A DNA stretch of 64,000 nt from JACNKJ01 sp964344565 (lineage in GTDB: Bacteria > Krumholzibacteriota > Krumholzibacteriia > JACNKJ01), in contig CAYFNT010000008.1 in NCBI GenBank assembly GCA_964344565.1, positions 1 through 64,000 of the forward strand, in the 5' to 3' direction. Every line of letters begins with the position of its first letter. Within the stretch, counting starts at the first letter, position 1. Shown piece after piece: positions 49,089 to 58,336 of this stretch. The notes below the pieces were generated by a model, which ran no database searches, was not told the DNA's origin, and worked only from the letters and a program-made list of their open reading frames with translations. A program made the translations under genes and the position numbers.

Positions 49089-50588
49089 ATGACAAGCTAT
49101 TTCATCCGAAGGTTCCTGCTGATCATACCCACGTTCCTGGGCATCACCATCCTGGTCTTCACGATCATGCAGTTGGTGCCCGGCGGGCCTCTCGAGCAGG
49201 AACTGCTCAGGCTGCAGGCGGGCATGATGATGTCCGGCGAGGCCGGCGGCGGCAGCGCCGGCGGCGACATGGCCAGCGGCGGCATCGAGATACCGCCGGA
49301 CGCCCTCGAGGAGATGCGCCGCTTCTACGGCTTCGACAAGCCGATTCCCATACGATACCTGAGATGGCTCGGTCTCTGGCCCCGCGAAATGGAGGGCGTG
49401 TCCCTGCGTCCGGGCCAGTGGAAGAAGCTGCAGAAGGGCGTGAAGGTGCGCGTGCTCGAGGAGCCCGAGGGCTCACGGGATTTCCGCATCGAGTACGACT
49501 TCGAGAAGCTGAGCGATAACTGGCAGATCGCCGAGGTGCCGGAGATTGCGCCCGGCGGCGAGCAGGAAGTCATCATCGCCTGGCTGAAGTTCAAGGGCTC
49601 CTGGGTTCGAAAGATGGAGGATTCCCTGGCGGTCAAGCCCGGAGCGTGGGTGGACCTTCCCGGCGATATCCGCGGTCGCGCCGTGGAGGCGCCCGGAGAG
49701 GAGTTCGGGTATCGCGTCGAGCTGGACACCGAACCCCTCGAGAACAAGTGGAAGGTGACCAGCGTCGAGGAGCCGGAAGAGGAAGGCGAAGAGGTCAAGG
49801 CCATCGTCTCCTGGACCCGATTCAGCGGCCTGCTCACCGGCGACCTGGGAAAGAGCCACGTCTTCGCCGAACCCGTGGGCAAGGTCATCCGCAAACGATT
49901 CCCCGTCTCCATCTATTTCGGACTCATCGGCTTCCTGCTCAGCTACATGGTCTGCATCCCCCTGGGGGTCTTCAAGGCCATCAAGCACGGCAGCCGATTC
50001 GACATGGCCTCCAGCGCCATCGTCTTCCTTGGCTATTCCATTCCGGGATGGGCCCTGGGCGCGGTGCTGCTGGTGCTTCTGGGCGGCGGCAGCTTCTGGG
50101 AGGTCTTCCCCCTCGGCGAGTTCCGAAGCGCCGGCTGGGAGGAATTCAGCACCTGGAAGAAGATCACCGACCAGGTTCACCACACCATCCTGCCGGTGAT
50201 CGCCTACATGGTGGGCAGCTTCGCATCGCTCACGGTGGTCATGAAGAACTCGCTGCTGGAGAATCTGGGTCAGGACTACGTGCGCACGGCCTTCGCCAAG
50301 GGCCTGCACGAGAGGAAGGTCGTCTTCGTGCACGCCTTCCGGAACAGCCTCATCCCCATCGCCACCGGGCTCGGCCATCTGCTCAGCCTGATCCTGGCGG
50401 GCAGCTATCTCATCGAGAAGGTCTTCAACATCCAGGGCTTCGGGCTGCTCGGCTACACGAGCATCCTGAAGCGCGACTATCCGGTGGTACTGGGCATTCT
50501 CGTGATCGGTTCATTGCTGAGGCTCTTCGGCAACATCTTCAGCGACATTCTCTATGCGGTCATCGATCCGCGCATCAGGTTCAAGTAG
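49089..50588 (+). CDS. Peptide ABC transporter permease 1 (DppB/YejB-like) with a duplicated periplasmic insert
   Basis: A 499-residue inner-membrane permease. The N-terminus MTSYFIRRFLLIIPTFLGITILVFTIMQLVPGGP and C-terminal half (GKVIRKRFPVSIYFGLIGFLLSYM, RTAFAKGLHERKVVFVHAFRNSLIPI with the EAA loop, and IEKVFNIQGFGLLGY) are standard. Family members are about 310-365 residues; the excess lies between residues about 100 and 255. It consists of two similar units of about 69 residues (104-172 and 180-248), sharing the pattern PGxW...ExP...RxExDxExLxxxW...E...IxxWxxFxG. The insert follows the first membrane segment, so it should be periplasmic and may contact the binding protein. Confidence 0.92.
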   Translation: MTSYFIRRFLLIIPTFLGITILVFTIMQLVPGGPLEQELLRLQAGMMMSGEAGGGSAGGDMASGGIEIPPDALEEMRRFYGFDKPIPIRYLRWLGLWPREMEGVSLRPGQWKKLQKGVKVRVLEEPEGSRDFRIEYDFEKLSDNWQIAEVPEIAPGGEQEVIIAWLKFKGSWVRKMEDSLAVKPGAWVDLPGDIRGRAVEAPGEEFGYRVELDTEPLENKWKVTSVEEPEEEGEEVKAIVSWTRFSGLLTGDLGKSHVFAEPVGKVIRKRFPVSIYFGLIGFLLSYMVCIPLGVFKAIKHGSRFDMASSAIVFLGYSIPGWALGAVLLVLLGGGSFWEVFPLGEFRSAGWEEFSTWKKITDQVHHTILPVIAYMVGSFASLTVVMKNSLLENLGQDYVRTAFAKGLHERKVVFVHAFRNSLIPIATGLGHLLSLILAGSYLIEKVFNIQGFGLLGYTSILKRDYPVVLGILVIGSLLRLFGNIFSDILYAVIDPRIRFK

Positions 50589-50597
50589 GGGGGCGCG

Positions 50598-51662
50598 ATG
50601 GCCAAGAATACGGCGAACAACAATCAGACCGTCAGCGTCAGCATCTTCCGGAAGAGGCTTCGGAAGTTCCGCACCTTCAAGCGGGGCTACTACTCCTTCA
50701 TCATCCTGCTGACCACCTACGTGATCTCCTTCTTCCTGCCCCTGCTCGTGGGCAACAAGCCCCTGCTGGTTACCTACGAGGGGAAGAGCTACTTCCCTCT
50801 GGTCAACTTCTATCAGAGAAACGTGTTCGGCCTGGAGGGATCGGAGGAACCCAACTATCGAGAGTTGAAGGCGCACTTCGCCGAGACGGGCAGTGGATCG
50901 GTCATCCTGCCGCCCTATCCCTATCATCCCAACGAGTCCTTGCTGGACATGCCGGGCGAACCGCCCCACGCGCCCAGCTCGGCTCACTGGTGCGGCACGG
51001 ACAATCGCGGCCGCGACGTTTTCGCGCGGCTGGTCTACGGCTTCCGCATCTCCATCACCTTCGCGCTGGTGACGACCTTCTTCGCCTATACCGTCGGCAT
51101 CACCATCGGGGCGATGCTCGGCTACTTCGGCGGACGCTTCGACATCACCATGCAGCGCTTCATCGAGATCTGGAGCTCGATGCCCTTCCTCTACACGGTG
51201 ATCATCGTGAGCTCCATCCTGCAGCCGAACTTCATGCTGCTATCGATCGTGCTCATGTTCTTCGGCTGGATGGGCATGACCTACTACGTGCGCGGCGAAT
51301 TCTATCGCGAGAAGGCCAAGGACTACGTGGCCGGCGCCATCACCATGGGCGCGGGCCATCGCGAGATCATCTTCCGCCACATCCTTCCCAACGCGCTCAC
51401 CCCGGTGATCTCCTTCGCGCCCTTCGCGGTGGTCGGAAACATCTTCGCGCTGGTGGGCCTCGACTTCCTGGGCTTCGGGCTTCCGCCGCCAACGGCGAGC
51501 TGGGGGCAGTTGGTGCAGCAGGGCATGGACGACGTGACCACCGCCTGGTGGCTGGTGCTCACGCCACTGTCCGCGCTCTTCCTCACGCTCTTGATGGTGG
51601 TCTTCATCGGGGAGGCCATTCGCGAGGCGTTCGATCCCAAGGTCTTCTCGAGGTTGCGATAG
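50598..51662 (+). CDS. Peptide ABC transporter permease 2 (YejE/DppC-like)
   Basis: A 354-residue permease. The N-terminal membrane segment (YYSFIILLTTYVISFFLPLLVG) is followed by KPLLVTYEGKSYFPLV, a YejE-type periplasmic segment. AHWCGTDNRGRDVFARLVYGFRIS is the family signature before the transport core. The EAA loop is YVAGAITMGAGHREIIFRHILPNAL, and GLDFLGFGLPPPTASWGQLVQQG ends the core. It pairs with the preceding permease. Confidence 0.93.
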   Translation: MAKNTANNNQTVSVSIFRKRLRKFRTFKRGYYSFIILLTTYVISFFLPLLVGNKPLLVTYEGKSYFPLVNFYQRNVFGLEGSEEPNYRELKAHFAETGSGSVILPPYPYHPNESLLDMPGEPPHAPSSAHWCGTDNRGRDVFARLVYGFRISITFALVTTFFAYTVGITIGAMLGYFGGRFDITMQRFIEIWSSMPFLYTVIIVSSILQPNFMLLSIVLMFFGWMGMTYYVRGEFYREKAKDYVAGAITMGAGHREIIFRHILPNALTPVISFAPFAVVGNIFALVGLDFLGFGLPPPTASWGQLVQQGMDDVTTAWWLVLTPLSALFLTLLMVVFIGEAIREAFDPKVFSRLR

Positions 51663-51663
51663 C

Positions 51664-52650
51664 ATGAGCGAAAGAAAGAAACTCTTCGAGATCCGCGGCC
51701 TCGTGACCCAGTTCACCACCGAGGCGGGCGTGGCCCGCGCCGTGGAGAACGTGGACTTCGACATCTTCGAAGGCGAGGTCCTGGGCATCGTGGGCGAATC
51801 GGGAAGCGGCAAGAGCGTGACGGCCCTCAGCCTCACGCGGCTGATTCCCAACCCTCCCGGCGAGATCACCCACGGTTCGGTCATGTACAAAGGCCGCGAC
51901 CTGCTGGAGCTCAGCTACGAGGAACTGCACAAGATCCGCGGCAAGGAAGTCGCGATGATCTTCCAGGAGCCCATGACCAGCCTGAACCCCGTGTTCACGG
52001 TGGGCTACCAGATCCGCGAGATCATCGAGCTGCACGAGAATCTGAGCAAGGCCGAAGTGAACAAACGGGCCATCGAGATGCTGGACCTGGTAGGGATTCC
52101 CGACGCGGAGAAGCGCATCGACGACTATCCGCACCAGTTCTCAGGCGGCATGCGCCAGCGCGCCATGATCGCCATGGCCCTGGCCTGCAATCCGGCCCTG
52201 CTCATCGCCGACGAGCCGACCACGGCGCTGGACGTGACCATCCAGGCGCAGATCATCGAGCTGATGCTCACGGTGAAGGAGAAGCGGCCCGAAGCCGCGG
52301 TGATGCTCATCACCCACGATCTGGCCGTGGTGGCCGAGACCTGCGAGCGCGTCATCGTGATGTACGGCGGACGCATCCAGGAGACGGCCGAGGTGGGCGA
52401 ACTTTTCGAGAAGCCGCTGCACCCCTACACCCAGGGGCTGCTGAAGAGCCTGCCGCGGCCGGGTCACGAGAAGGAGCGCCTCGAAACCATCCGCGGCATG
52501 GTGCCGAGCATCTTCGAGATGCCGGCCGGCTGCAAGTACTGCACGCGCTGCGACCTCGCCGAGGATCGCTGCTTCAGCGAGGAGCCGGAATTGGTCGAGG
52601 TGCGACCCGGTCATGAAGTGCGCTGTCACCTGGTGAAGAAGGAGGTGTAG
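51664..52650 (+). CDS. Peptide ABC transporter ATP-binding protein 1 (DppD-like)
   Basis: A 328-residue ATPase. Walker A GESGSGKS, Q-loop MIFQEPMTSLNPVFTVG, signature FSGGMRQR, Walker B LLIADEPTTALD, then the H-loop ITHDLAVV. The C-terminal oligopeptide/dipeptide extension contains CKYCTRCDLAEDRCF, the cysteine cluster typical of DppD/OppD subunits that can bind an iron-sulfur cluster. Starts 2 bp after the second permease gene. Confidence 0.95.
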   Translation: MSERKKLFEIRGLVTQFTTEAGVARAVENVDFDIFEGEVLGIVGESGSGKSVTALSLTRLIPNPPGEITHGSVMYKGRDLLELSYEELHKIRGKEVAMIFQEPMTSLNPVFTVGYQIREIIELHENLSKAEVNKRAIEMLDLVGIPDAEKRIDDYPHQFSGGMRQRAMIAMALACNPALLIADEPTTALDVTIQAQIIELMLTVKEKRPEAAVMLITHDLAVVAETCERVIVMYGGRIQETAEVGELFEKPLHPYTQGLLKSLPRPGHEKERLETIRGMVPSIFEMPAGCKYCTRCDLAEDRCFSEEPELVEVRPGHEVRCHLVKKEV

Positions 52651-52652
52651 GC

Positions 52653-53672
<1,020 letters not shown>

Positions 53673-53673
53673 T

Positions 53674-53745
53674 CGGAGGACACAGGGCTCCCTCCTCGCT
53701 ACAGCTTCGAATTCCGCTCGGAGGGCTCCCTGGGTCCTCCGTTTT
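53674..53745 (+). terminator. Strong terminator of the peptide ABC operon
   Basis: CGGAGGAC (53674-53681) pairs with GTCCTCCG (53734-53741), and CAGGGCTCCCTCC pairs with GGAGGGCTCCCTG inside it. TTTTC follows at 53742. The stem starts 2 bp after the stop of the last transporter gene. Confidence 0.8.
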
Positions 53746-53837
53746 CATTTGCTCGTGAATCGGAACCGTACGGGGAAAATCGTGCTAGACTCTCAATGGT
53801 GTGGCGGGCTGCCCCATGGCTCGCCGAGGAGGGAAGC

Positions 53838-54320
53838 ATGAGATTCATCCTCATCGCCGCGCTCCTGGCTCTACCGCCGGCGGCCGGCGCGGAATTCTGG
53901 TGCTGGAACGGGGACTTCTTCGAACTCGAGGTGGAGGGTGCCGATCTTCATATCTGGCATCTGGCCGACCTGATCAACTGCTGCCCCGATCCCATCACCT
54001 TCGAAGTCTACGTGGGCGATGCCACCATCTTCGTGACGGAGCACTGGGAAGATCCCTGCGACTGCGAGTGCTGCACCGACATCAAGGTGACCCTCGAGGA
54101 CCTGCCTCCCGGCCCGTGGATCCTTCGCTACAGCTGGTTCGACATCGAGATCTGGGACTGGGCCGAGGCCTACTTCCAGATCGAGATTCCCGATCTCGGG
54201 CAGGGCTACGAGCTCACGGTAGGGGATATCTGGGATTCGGATTGTCTGGATCCCACGGGAGTGGAAGAACCGCCCGAGCCGCCGTCGAGCTGGAGCGTCA
54301 TCAAGGCGCTCTACCGCTAG
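53838..54320 (+). CDS. Small secreted Cys-rich protein with SWSVIKALYR tail
   Basis: A 160-residue protein. ATG at 53838 (GAGGAGGG upstream) starts a signal peptide (FILIAALLALPPAAGA). The domain has the cysteine pattern NCCPDPITFEVYV ... EDPCDCECCTDIKVTLEDLPPGPW, which resembles small Cys-rich beta-sandwich proteins of uncharacterised bacterial lipoproteins. After the domain, a Pro/Glu-rich linker VEEPPEPPSS leads to SWSVIKALYR and the stop. It is the clearest example in the window of a domain-linker-tail layout. Its TAG stop shares CTAG with the convergent RqcH gene. Confidence 0.78.
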   Translation: MRFILIAALLALPPAAGAEFWCWNGDFFELEVEGADLHIWHLADLINCCPDPITFEVYVGDATIFVTEHWEDPCDCECCTDIKVTLEDLPPGPWILRYSWFDIEIWDWAEAYFQIEIPDLGQGYELTVGDIWDSDCLDPTGVEEPPEPPSSWSVIKALYR

Positions 54321-55987
54321 GCCTCCGGCAAACCCGGCGGAACGATGACCGACTTCTCGCGTTCCACCATGGCCAGTCCCGGTGCGCCTCCCCGCGGTTT
54401 GCGCACGTACTTCCTCAAGGTGTAGATCACCGGCACGAGCTTGCTGTTCTTGGCCTTGCTGTAGAATGCCGCGATGGAGGCGGTCTGCTCGATGATGGAG
54501 GCCGGCGGCTCGTCCTTGTGGCCTCCCTTCCTCAAAACCACATGGCTGCCGGCCACGGCCTGGGCGTGGAACCAGAGATCGTTCGGCGATGACGCGCGAT
54601 GGCTGAGCTCGTCGTTCTCGCGGTTGTTCCTTCCCACCCACACATGCCATCCGCCGGGCAGCTCGAAGCGCCGGAATGGTAGGGCCGGTTCGGTCTTTCC
54701 CTTGGGCGCCTTCTCCGCGGGTGGGGGAAAGGCGAGGATCCAATCGGCGAAGAGCGTGTCGCGCAGGTCCTCGAGAGGCACGCCTTCCTCATCGGCGTCG
54801 AGATCCGCCAGGGCCGCGCGACGATCGTCGATCTTGCCGCGGGCCTCGGCCAGGCGCTCCTCGATGTTCTCGCGTCCCCGCTCGCCCTTGGCCGCGCGCT
54901 TGTAGAGGCGGTCGAGGTTCTTTCTGGGGCCGTCCCCCGGATTGAGCGGAATGGAAATGATGGAGCCGGGATTGTGCACGTCCTCCAGCTCAACCGAGTG
55001 CATGCCGCGCTTGATCTCCGTCAGATGGGCCGCGAGGGTGTCGGCCTGACGGCGGAGCAGGTCGGCGTCCTCGGCCCGGGCCAGGTCCTCGCCCAGGCCG
55101 GCGGCCAGCTTCTCGAGTCGGGTCAATTCGCCCTCATGATGACGCGCCAGGCTCGCCCGCATCTCGGCGATCTGCCGGCGCAGGCGATTGCCCGCGCCGA
55201 GGCCCTCCAGCATGGGCAGGAAATCGGGGTGCTCGACGATCTCCCCGGCCTCGGGGGGCGCTCCGTCGGCCGGCAGCAACCAGCCCGGGCGGAAGGGTTC
55301 GACGGCCGGCAGACCCAGGCGCCAGGGACCGGGCCAGGCCAGCAGCCGGGCCAGCGCTTCGGCAGGGTTATCTATACTATTTCCAACAAGATAGCTCAGC
55401 GTGATCGCGTCCAGACCGCGAACCCGCTTCCCTTCGGCGGCCGATGCTTCCCAGTCGCTGAGAATCGGGGCTTCCGGTGGCAAGTCTTTACCCGGAATGG
55501 CCAATTCTCCGAGACCCGGCGCGTACTCAGCCCCCGGCTTCACGTGGGCGCCGCCCTTTCGGCTGGCCCGGATCACCTTTCGCGCCCCGTCGGTGAGCAC
55601 CAGGCGGCCGCCGGCGAAGAATTCGAGGAATAAGTGCAAGCGGTTGCCCGCCTTGAAGTTGCCGGATCGCTCGAAGTCCAGGCGCAGCAGGGATTGCCCG
55701 GCCAGGGGCCCGCCGCCCTCGAAGACGGCCCGCTCCAGGTGATCGTGCAGGTAGGTGAAGTCGTGTCTCTGATCTTGGAAGCGAAATTGCTGAAGGGGCC
55801 CCGGTAGCGGGGGCTCCAGGTGCGCCCCCTGCTCGTCCTGCTGAAGCGTCAGGACCAGGTCCCTCGGCCCCTCGGGCAGCGCGAAACGCAGCGCCAGGAC
55901 CGGCCCGCTCCAGGACAAGCCTTGGATCTGGCGGCCGCGTAGCGACTCGAACAACGCGCGGGCGTGAAAAAGCAGGGGATAGTCCAA
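54317..55987 (-). CDS. rqcH: NFACT-family ribosome quality control protein RqcH
   Basis: A 556-residue protein of the NFACT (FbpA/Rqc2/RqcH) family, which binds obstructed 50S subunits and directs alanine tailing of stalled peptides. Domain order: NFACT-N (LLFHARALFESLRGRQIQGLSW ...), a helix-hairpin region, long coiled coil (RQIAEMRASLARHHEGELTRLEKL ... YKRAAKGERGRENIEERLAE) and NFACT-R (WHVWVGRNNRENDELSHRASSPNDLWFHAQAVAGSHVVLR). TTG start at 55987 has GGAG 7 nt upstream. It was long annotated as fibronectin-binding, but an intracellular role is now accepted. Confidence 0.92.
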   Translation of the reverse strand: MDYPLLFHARALFESLRGRQIQGLSWSGPVLALRFALPEGPRDLVLTLQQDEQGAHLEPPLPGPLQQFRFQDQRHDFTYLHDHLERAVFEGGGPLAGQSLLRLDFERSGNFKAGNRLHLFLEFFAGGRLVLTDGARKVIRASRKGGAHVKPGAEYAPGLGELAIPGKDLPPEAPILSDWEASAAEGKRVRGLDAITLSYLVGNSIDNPAEALARLLAWPGPWRLGLPAVEPFRPGWLLPADGAPPEAGEIVEHPDFLPMLEGLGAGNRLRRQIAEMRASLARHHEGELTRLEKLAAGLGEDLARAEDADLLRRQADTLAAHLTEIKRGMHSVELEDVHNPGSIISIPLNPGDGPRKNLDRLYKRAAKGERGRENIEERLAEARGKIDDRRAALADLDADEEGVPLEDLRDTLFADWILAFPPPAEKAPKGKTEPALPFRRFELPGGWHVWVGRNNRENDELSHRASSPNDLWFHAQAVAGSHVVLRKGGHKDEPPASIIEQTASIAAFYSKAKNSKLVPVIYTLRKYVRKPRGGAPGLAMVEREKSVIVPPGLPEA

Positions 55988-56028
55988 GGCTTCACTCCGG
56001 ATTCGAACCCGCGGAGGCTAGCACGACC

Positions 56029-56787
56029 ATGCGAGCGCTCACAAGGAAAGCCCTGATCCTCTTCGTCGCGGCGGCCTGCGCCGCGCCGGCGGCCCATGCT
56101 CTTTCCATGGATCCGCTCTGGACCTTCGCGCCGGTGGACACCAGCGCCTGGCGCGGCGACACCCTGTCGCTGGCCATGCGCGCCGACACGCCCTCATCCC
56201 ACATCGTGCGCCTGGTCAACAGCAGCGGCGACAGTCTGGGGCCCTTCACCCTGCAATTGGCCGGAGCGCTCAGCTCGGCCAGCGGCGGAAGCGTTTCCGC
56301 GGCCTCGGTGAGTTTCGATCCCGCCCAGGTGTCGGGACTGGCCTCGGGCGCATCCGCCGACCTGGAAGTGGACCTCGTGCTCTCGCCCCATACGCCGCCG
56401 GAGATCTACCGCGGCGAGATCCAGGCCCTGCTCTCCGATCTCAGCGTGCATAGCCAGTGCGTGCTGGAGCTCCGGGTTCGCAATGACGAGAACCTGCGCG
56501 TGGCGCCCAACCCGGTCTACGGCGACCGGCATGACCAGGTCGACTTCCGCATCGCGGCGAAGTCGGGCATGAACGTGGACATCGACATCTACACCCTCGC
56601 CATGGACAAGGTCCGCACCATCCACGGCGACGGTCCGTGGAGCGCCGGCGACATCGAGACACTGAGCTGGAACATGACCAACGAGGCCGGCTTCACCGTG
56701 GCCAGCGGCATGTACATCGCGCTCGCCCGCTTCGAGGTGGGCGGCGAGACCTTCACCGAGACCCACCGCGTCATGGTCGTCTTCTAG
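56029..56787 (+). CDS. Exported protein with FlgD-like C-terminal domain
   Basis: A 252-residue protein with signal peptide (ALILFVAAACAAPAAHA). The first 140 residues are beta-rich and low in aromatic residues (choice-of-anchor-like). The C-terminal part RVAPNPVYGDRHDQVDFRI ... MDKVRTIHGDGPWSAGDIETLSWNMTNEAGFTVASGMYIALARF is a FlgD-like Ig domain, ending HRVMVVF. It lies 7 bp before the PorV-like gene, so the two are one operon. That position suggests a component of the secretion machinery rather than a client, but this is inference. Confidence 0.78.
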   Translation: MRALTRKALILFVAAACAAPAAHALSMDPLWTFAPVDTSAWRGDTLSLAMRADTPSSHIVRLVNSSGDSLGPFTLQLAGALSSASGGSVSAASVSFDPAQVSGLASGASADLEVDLVLSPHTPPEIYRGEIQALLSDLSVHSQCVLELRVRNDENLRVAPNPVYGDRHDQVDFRIAAKSGMNVDIDIYTLAMDKVRTIHGDGPWSAGDIETLSWNMTNEAGFTVASGMYIALARFEVGGETFTETHRVMVVF

Positions 56788-56794
56788 GAGCGAG

Positions 56795-58204
56795 ATGCAG
56801 GATAGAAAACGGCAAAACTTCATTCTCGGCGGTTTCATTCTCGCGCTGCTCGTTCTCATCACGGTGGCGACGGTTCAGGCCGAGGCCGAGCTTTCGAGCT
56901 TCGCGGGCAGCAGCCATTCGGTGATGAACGCCATCGGCATGGACGCTCGGGCCGCCTCCCTGGGCTGGTCGGTCACCAGCCTCGACATGGGCGTGGCCGG
57001 CCTCGAGTTCAATCCCGCTAGCCTGGCCTTCCACAATCACGGGCAGCTCTACTTCGGGCACTCCCGCTGGGTCATGGACATCCCCCTGGACCAGGTGCTC
57101 TACGCCAAGCCCCTGCCCGGTCAATGCACCTTCGCCTTCGGCCTGCTCCACATGGACATGGGAAAGGTCGACGAGACCCTCGAGGACGGCAGCTACACCG
57201 GCGAGAGCATGGGCGCGAGGGACCTGCAGTTCAGCGCGAACTTCACCATGCCGCTGCACCCCATGCTCAGGGCGGGCGGCCGGGCCAGCTTCATCTACAA
57301 GAGCCTGGGCGAGGAGACGGCCGGAACCTTCACGGGCTCGATAGGCGTGCTCACTCGGGAAGTGCAGGGCATTCGCCTGGGCGCTTCGCTCATGGACGTG
57401 GGTCCGCCCCTGAAGTTCATCGACAAGAGCTTCCCCTCGCCCTGGCGCTTCCGCTTCGGCGCGTCCCATCGGCTGGTACTGGCCGAGGGGCACCGGCTGT
57501 TGAACTCCCTGGACCTCATCTATCCCCAGGAGAACCATCCCAGCGTGGGCTTCGGCAGCGAATGGACCTGGAACGACCTCCTCTTCCTGCGGGTGGGTTA
57601 CCGCCGCAGCGTGCAGGACGACGGCAAGCCCGAAGGCGACCGCTTCCACTACGGCGCCGGCCTTCAGGTGAATCACTTCCGTTTCGACTATTCCTACAAC
57701 TCCCGTCAGGACCTGCAGGGCGCCCACCGCCTGGGCGTGACCTTCGACCTGGGCCAGCCCGAGGAGACCGAAGCGCCGCAGGTCTCGCGCTACGTTCACT
57801 ACGCCAAGAAGCCGGGCCTGCAGACGCCCCTGCCTCCCGATGTCCGGGTGATCGTGGACGAGCCCGCGGCCGAACCCGCGGCGGAGATCACCACCTTCCG
57901 CGATCTCGCCTTCAGCGCCGATCGCGGCGAATTGGTGAGTGAGCACGATCTCGAGCTGGATGAGTTCGCCAAGCGCCTGCTCGCCGTGGAGGGACTCATC
58001 GGCATCGAACTGCAGGGCTACGAAGAGGATTCCGGAGACGCGTCCTGGGACCGCAAGCGGAGTCTGCAGAAGCTGCACGCCTTCAAGACGGCTCTGGTCG
58101 AGCGCGGAGTCCCCGCCGACAAGATCGGCGTTCGGGCCTTCGGTTCGGATCACTTCGGCGAGCGGCTCTCGAAGACCCGCATCGAGGTGCACCTGATTCG
58201 CTGA
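56795..58204 (+). CDS. PorV/PorQ-like outer-membrane protein fused to an OmpA-like domain
   Basis: A 469-residue protein. A hydrophobic N-terminus (FILGGFILALLVLITVATVQA) is followed by GMDARAASLGWSVTSLDMGVAGLEFNPASLAF, the hallmark of PorV/PorQ-type beta-barrels, and then many amphipathic strands. After a Pro/Glu-rich linker near residue 360, the last 105 residues look OmpA-like (LAFSADRGELVSEHDLELDEFAKRLLAVE ... RSLQKLHAFKTALVERGVPADKIGVRAFGSD). PorV helps type IX secretion clients reach the surface; many type-A-like C-terminal modules in this window fit that. Fusion of PorV-like barrel to an OmpA-type domain is not the standard Bacteroidota layout. Confidence 0.82.
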   Translation: MQDRKRQNFILGGFILALLVLITVATVQAEAELSSFAGSSHSVMNAIGMDARAASLGWSVTSLDMGVAGLEFNPASLAFHNHGQLYFGHSRWVMDIPLDQVLYAKPLPGQCTFAFGLLHMDMGKVDETLEDGSYTGESMGARDLQFSANFTMPLHPMLRAGGRASFIYKSLGEETAGTFTGSIGVLTREVQGIRLGASLMDVGPPLKFIDKSFPSPWRFRFGASHRLVLAEGHRLLNSLDLIYPQENHPSVGFGSEWTWNDLLFLRVGYRRSVQDDGKPEGDRFHYGAGLQVNHFRFDYSYNSRQDLQGAHRLGVTFDLGQPEETEAPQVSRYVHYAKKPGLQTPLPPDVRVIVDEPAAEPAAEITTFRDLAFSADRGELVSEHDLELDEFAKRLLAVEGLIGIELQGYEEDSGDASWDRKRSLQKLHAFKTALVERGVPADKIGVRAFGSDHFGERLSKTRIEVHLIR

Positions 58205-58230
58205 GGACTGACGGCATTCGACCGTAGACG

Positions 58231-58259
58231 GCCCCCGAAGACTCGGGGGCTTCTATTTT
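58231..58259 (+). terminator. Rho-independent terminator after the PorV-like gene
   Basis: GCCCCCGA (58231-58238), loop AGAC, TCGGGGGC (58243-58250), then TTCTATTTT. Confidence 0.85.
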
Positions 58260-58336
58260 GATTGACCCCTATCGGGGGATGATCAAACTGGGCACGCAGA
58301 ACCTCGCCGTTCCCACTCTCGACCGGGATTCGTTCC

